This document shows, piece after piece, positions 57,495 to 64,000 of a stretch of 64,000 bases of DNA. The position numbers and the translations under genes are program-made. The stretch covers positions 89,639 to 153,638 of the forward strand of contig NZ_AOMD01000002.1 of the NCBI RefSeq assembly GCF_000336915.1, written 5' to 3'. The stretch's first letter is position 1; each line of letters opens with the position of its first letter. The DNA comes from Halococcus saccharolyticus DSM 5350. Its GTDB lineage: Archaea > Halobacteriota > Halobacteria > Halobacteriales > Halococcaceae. The notes under the pieces were generated by a model that was not told where the DNA came from, searched no databases, and worked only from the letters and a program-made list of their open reading frames with translations.

Positions 57495-58583
57495 TTACGG
57501 TGCCGTCGCGTAGACGATTCCGCTCTGACCCTGCATCGTCACCTTCGGCATCGGGCTGAGTGCGGCGTGGGCCTTGAACTCGTCCGTGTAGGCGTGGTCG
57601 CCCCACTGCGTGTTCTGGGGGTTCTGGGCGACGCCCAGTTCGAAGACGTCCTGGGTCGGCCGGAGCATCAGCATCCCGTCGCTGGGGAAGAAGTCGAGTT
57701 CCTCGATCTCGTTGATGTTCGAGAGTTCCTCGACCCGGTCGCGGACGAGCATGTTCCCGTTGCCGCTCGGGTCCGGTTCGTCAAGGAGGTCGTAGTAGTC
57801 CTCGCCGAGGAAGACGTCATAGCCGACATCGCCGGCCTTGACGTTGTTGTCGTTCTTGAGGATCGCTCGGAGGTTCTTGAACGACTTGCGGATCTGCGCG
57901 AGATCGGTATCCCACGCCGCGTCGAAGGTGGTCGTGTTGACGCGCTCGGCGTCGGTGAGCGACGAGACGCCGAAGCTGGTGCCGCGCCAGTCGACGCTGA
58001 TGTGGTCGGCCGGGCTGGTTCCGCCAGGGTTGCCGGAGATGATCTGCTCGGCCGTCTCGGCGATGATGCGGCCACCGGCACCAGCTTTCTCTTCGTCGAC
58101 GTCAACCTGCGACCCCATCGGCGCGTCCGGCGAGGGACGCTCGCGGAAGCCGGTCTTGTAGTCGACCTGGATGAGCGGCATTGCGGCCGCGTCCTTGCCG
58201 AACTCCAGTGAGAGGTTGCTCGACTCCGTGTTGAAGTCCATGTCGACGGTCGAGCGGCCCGCGTCGTCGCGGATGTTCCACGAGATGAGCTGGCTGCGGA
58301 TGTCGAACTCGCGGGTGAGGTTCTTCCGCCGGCAGTACGACCACAGCTTCGTCATCTGGCGGAACGGGCCGTACATGGCGTTGTCCATGTCGGCGAAGGC
58401 GTCCTCGGGGAGGGCACCCTCCTGAATCGCGTTCTGCCGGGCGTTGTTCCGCCCCGCCCGCGCGTCGGCGATCTGAGCCGCCGCGTGCCGGGGGATGTCG
58501 ATGTCGCCGTTCCGAACGACGCCGCCGGAGATGCTACCGTCGCTCGTGCTGTTCATTTCGCCGTTGACCATTGCTCCAGACAT
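57495..58583 (-). CDS. Major capsid protein (HK97 fold)
   Basis: 362 residues. An N-terminal leader and E-loop region (WSYCRRKNLTREFDIRSQLI) lead to the P-domain (AQIRKSFKNLRAILKNDNNV) and the end PMPKVTMQGQSGIVYATAP. The gene lies between the decoration-protein candidate and the connector genes as expected. Internal Met codons near the start (58571) are alternatives. Confidence 0.8.
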   Translation of the reverse strand: MSGAMVNGEMNSTSDGSISGGVVRNGDIDIPRHAAAQIADARAGRNNARQNAIQEGALPEDAFADMDNAMYGPFRQMTKLWSYCRRKNLTREFDIRSQLISWNIRDDAGRSTVDMDFNTESSNLSLEFGKDAAAMPLIQVDYKTGFRERPSPDAPMGSQVDVDEEKAGAGGRIIAETAEQIISGNPGGTSPADHISVDWRGTSFGVSSLTDAERVNTTTFDAAWDTDLAQIRKSFKNLRAILKNDNNVKAGDVGYDVFLGEDYYDLLDEPDPSGNGNMLVRDRVEELSNINEIEELDFFPSDGMLMLRPTQDVFELGVAQNPQNTQWGDHAYTDEFKAHAALSPMPKVTMQGQSGIVYATAP

Positions 58584-59067
58584 TAGTGAGTCACCTCCAT
58601 GTGGACGAGCTGCGCATCGCTCGCCCCGGTCGTATCGATACCGTAGGACTTGTTCACCGGCTCATCGCCGGGGACCTGGAATACCGCAGTGTCGCTGCCG
58701 TCGCCAGTCATCGCCCGCACGGTGCCGTCACCCGCGGACGTGAGGTCGTCGGTGAGCGAGACGTTGTTGCCGGTGGCGAGGAGGCCGCGCACCGCGCCGC
58801 CAGTCACCTCGGCGTACTCGATCGTCTCGCCTTCGGGGAACGCATCGCCGTGCTGGTAGCCACGGCCAGGGAGGTCGAGTGCGATGAGGATGCGGCCGGG
58901 TCGCGAACCGTCGACCGAGAGCGGCTGGACGCCGTTCGCCGTCTCTTCGACGAGGTGGCCCGCTCGGACAGTGCCCACCGTCTCGGCCTCGTGCTGGGCC
59001 TTGAGGTGGTGTGCGTTGACGACGACGCGCTGGGGGTCGTTCTGGGTTTCGTAGCCGTTCTGAGTCA

Positions 59068-59068
<1 letters not shown>
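58583..59068 (-). CDS. Capsid decoration protein candidate
   Basis: 161 residues. Beta-rich with GRILIALDLPGRGYQHGDAF and EYAEVTGGAVRGLLATGNNV, the type of small barrel often placed directly before the capsid gene (lambda gpD or DUF2190-like). One-base start/stop overlaps on both sides. Confidence 0.65.
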
Positions 59069-61920
<2,852 letters not shown>

Positions 61921-61924
<4 letters not shown>

Positions 61925-63549
61925 TCTTCCTCGTCGTCAGTAGTGTCGTCGGAGGTGTCCCGCCACTTGCCGTCAGGTTCGTCGGCGTTGGCGCGGACGG
62001 TGCCGGCCATTCCGCTCGGTGCCGTGGCCGGGCTGGCTGTTCCCTCGGAGGCGGCCTCAGCCTCGGCGTCGAGATTTATCGCCGCGTCCAGCTCGCCGGG
62101 CGAGCGTTCGTCTTGCGCTTCGACGTGATCCGGGGCCTCCGAGCCGCGTTCGGGACTCCAGTCGTAGATCTGCTTGCGGCGTTCCGCGGTGGTGGTGTCC
62201 TGCTGGGGGTTCTTGCCCGTCGCCGTGTTGATGGCGTTGGCCTTGCGCTCCATGATCTCGGCCTCTTCCTGCTCGGAGAGTTCGCTCAGGGCCGGCCACT
62301 CGATCGTGTACGTCTCGCCGTCGGGTTCGGGAAGGATGCCCGCCCGGATGAGGAGGTCGAGCAGTGGGCGGAGGATGCGCGCTTCGAGATAACTATCCCG
62401 ATCGCCGGCCACGCTCGATCGCCAGTCGGCGTTATCCTCTGTGGTGGCGCGCTCGCCCGTCTCGTTGCCTTTGATGATGCTCTGGGGGATGTCCTTCGCG
62501 GCGGCGATTGCCTCCCACTGGATGTCCATGTGGTCGGCGGGACTGGCGATGTCCGCGCCAAGAGTTTCGATCTCGCCGTTCGAGCGAATCGTCCGGTCGA
62601 AGCGATCGACGTAGTTCGAGATCTGAGTGGCGAGGGCATCGCCGCCGTCCTGAAACTCCGTCGGCACGCGCTGCGTGGTGCCGCCGATCTCCTTGATCGC
62701 CTCCGGCGGCTTCATGACGATCCCCTGGTAGCCACCGCGCCAGTAGCCCTCGCCACTCGCGCCGTAGATCTTCGTCATGTCCGTGATCCGATTGATGATG
62801 TTCTTGTAGAAGGGGATCGAGCGGTAGGGGTCGACGAGCGTGTTGCTCGCGATGTGGATCACGCGGGTATGGTGGACGTCGCTCGTCTCGGTGTTCGCGT
62901 CGGTGATGGTGTACGAGTCGGGGCGGCCGTACCGATCGTCATCGAGGTCCTTACTGACGGTGAAGTCGATCTTGTTCTGAGGATACAGTTCGATGTAGGC
63001 GAGGTCCGAGAGGTCGCGGCTGTCGTCGCTGTCGAGTTTCTCGGAGACGCTTTGGTCGTCCTTGATCCCGACGACGATCACCGAATACTGGCCGAGGCGG
63101 GCGAGGAGATCGGCCGCCATCAGCCGCGGCTTGAGCGCCTCGCGGAGGAGTGTGCGCCGCGGGTTGTTCGGGGCGTTGTTGTCGAAGAGGTTCTCGACGG
63201 CCGTCTCGAAGTCCGTCTGATCGTCCTCGTCGTCGCCCTCGGTGGGCTCGTCGTCGACGATGTCCGGGCGGCCCTGCCAGGCGTCGTTGACGAACTTGTC
63301 GAGCAGGCCCGAGACGGGACCGCCGCGCAGGTAGTACGTCAGCCACGTGTTGAACGTGAGCTGGTTCTCGCGTGGATACCCGAGCGCGTCCCACATCTTC
63401 GGGGAGCGCGCATCGTCGAGCAGGCCGTCGAAGTTGCTGCGCGAGAGGACACCCGAGCGACCGCCGTACATGGCGTTGGTGCGGGCCTGCGGGAGGTCCG
63501 GCCCGCGCCACACCTGCGGCTCGCTCTCGTCGTCGGAATCAGAACTCAT
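61921..63549 (-). CDS. Portal protein (DUF1073-like)
   Basis: 542 residues. Portal features: an N-terminal LTFNTWLTYYLRGGPVSGLL region, an alpha/beta wing (ARLGQYSVIVVGIKDDQSVS), clip/stem helices (FYKNIINRITDMTKIYGASG) and a helical C-terminal crown. It forms the DNA-entry ring and lies between terminase and the MuF-like protein. Confidence 0.82.
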
Positions 63550-63568
63550 GAATTGGAGGGAACGTTGA

Positions 63569-64000
63569 TTACCAGGCGCTCGGGACGGAGACGCGGCCAG
63601 TTTCAGTGCTGTCGTCGGTGAATAGCGCGTACCGAAGGGCGTCGAGACAGTGGTCGACGGCAGCCTTCTTGCCGACCTGCTCCTCTTGGTAACTCAGGAA
63701 CTCCTGAATCAACTCGGTGCACTTGTCGGAAACGAGGAGTCCAGGGCGGCGCTCGTCGTCGAGTTCGAGCCGGCTACGGACGTGAGGGATGCCCTCGTCA
63801 AGCGACTTGTTCGCTTTCATGGTATTCCAGCCCGCCCGTTGGAATTTCTGCATGTGCGCCGGCTCGTGCTCACAGTAGAGCATCCCTTTGGGCTTGCCGG
63901 CGAGCCACCCGCCGCCGGTCTTGGGGTTCAAGATGTCTTCAGGGTGGCTCTCCGAGCGGTGGGTTGGTCGCACGTCGACTGGGGGTCGAGCGTCGGCCTC
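63569..64000 (-). CDS. Large terminase, C-terminal part (gene continues beyond the window)
   Basis: The frame stays open to the window edge, so 143 C-terminal residues are visible. KKAAVDHCLDALRYALFTDD is the typical end of the nuclease domain of large terminases, with the acidic DHCLDALRY element. The ATPase domain lies outside. It precedes the portal gene by 19 bp. Confidence 0.8.
   Translation of the reverse strand, partial: EADARPPVDVRPTHRSESHPEDILNPKTGGGWLAGKPKGMLYCEHEPAHMQKFQRAGWNTMKANKSLDEGIPHVRSRLELDDERRPGLLVSDKCTELIQEFLSYQEEQVGKKAAVDHCLDALRYALFTDDSTETGRVSVPSAW

Overview
The window comes from a halophilic archaeon (class Halobacteria). Coding is GC-rich and the proteins are very acidic. 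Several start codons sit 26-30 nt downstream of AT-rich TATA-like boxes, which fits leaderless archaeal transcripts. The left end carries archaeal housekeeping genes: archaeosortase A, diphthine synthase and the archaeal tRNA-guanine-37 methyltransferase. I cannot name the genus from sequence alone.

Positions 1-6155 are host chromosome: the tail of an unknown gene, a surface glycoprotein with an archaeosortase sorting tail, archaeosortase A, diphthine synthase, a flavin/F420-type split-barrel protein, a Trm5-type methyltransferase and tRNA-Thr(CGT). From just after that tRNA to the window edge I read an integrated temperate contractile-tailed virus (at least 58 kb). Its integrase gene starts 63 bp after the tRNA. 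The distal attachment site lies beyond 64000, because the window ends inside the large terminase gene.

The provirus has four blocks. (1) A tightly packed leftward operon runs from 18594 down to 7759. It holds ribbon-helix-helix and ParB-like proteins, small zinc-binding proteins, an HNH endonuclease, a PCNA sliding clamp, an Xre-type regulator, RNase H and a large membrane protein. (2) A regulatory zone (18.6-24.3 kb) has three divergent regulator/promoter intergenic regions with inverted or repeated candidate operators. (3) Rightward early operons (20423-23515 and 24283-29880) consist mostly of very small proteins, many with zinc ribbons, plus a cytosine-methyltransferase-like protein and a possible primase-like protein. 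(4) A leftward late block runs from 64000 to 29990 in classical order: terminase, portal, MuF-like protein, protease/scaffold, decoration protein, capsid, connector proteins, sheath, tube, tail-assembly chaperone, tape measure, baseplate hub and spike, gp25-like protein, baseplate J, gpI and tail fibres. Sheath, tube and baseplate genes together indicate a myovirus morphology.

The most interesting observations are these. An apparent programmed +1 (or -2) frameshift in the tail-assembly chaperone gene gives a 255-residue fusion. A Tat-secreted parallel beta-helix protein, encoded against the direction of the fibre genes, is homologous to the virus's own fibre tip and is a candidate receptor decoy or exclusion factor. 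A compact three-way-junction RNA/DNA element precedes an HNH endonuclease gene. An orphan hairpin array in the fibre cluster resembles the right end of an IS200/IS605 element with no transposase. A PH-domain gene with its own promoter lies inside the tail module. The bidirectional regulator/operator regions look like a lysogeny switch.
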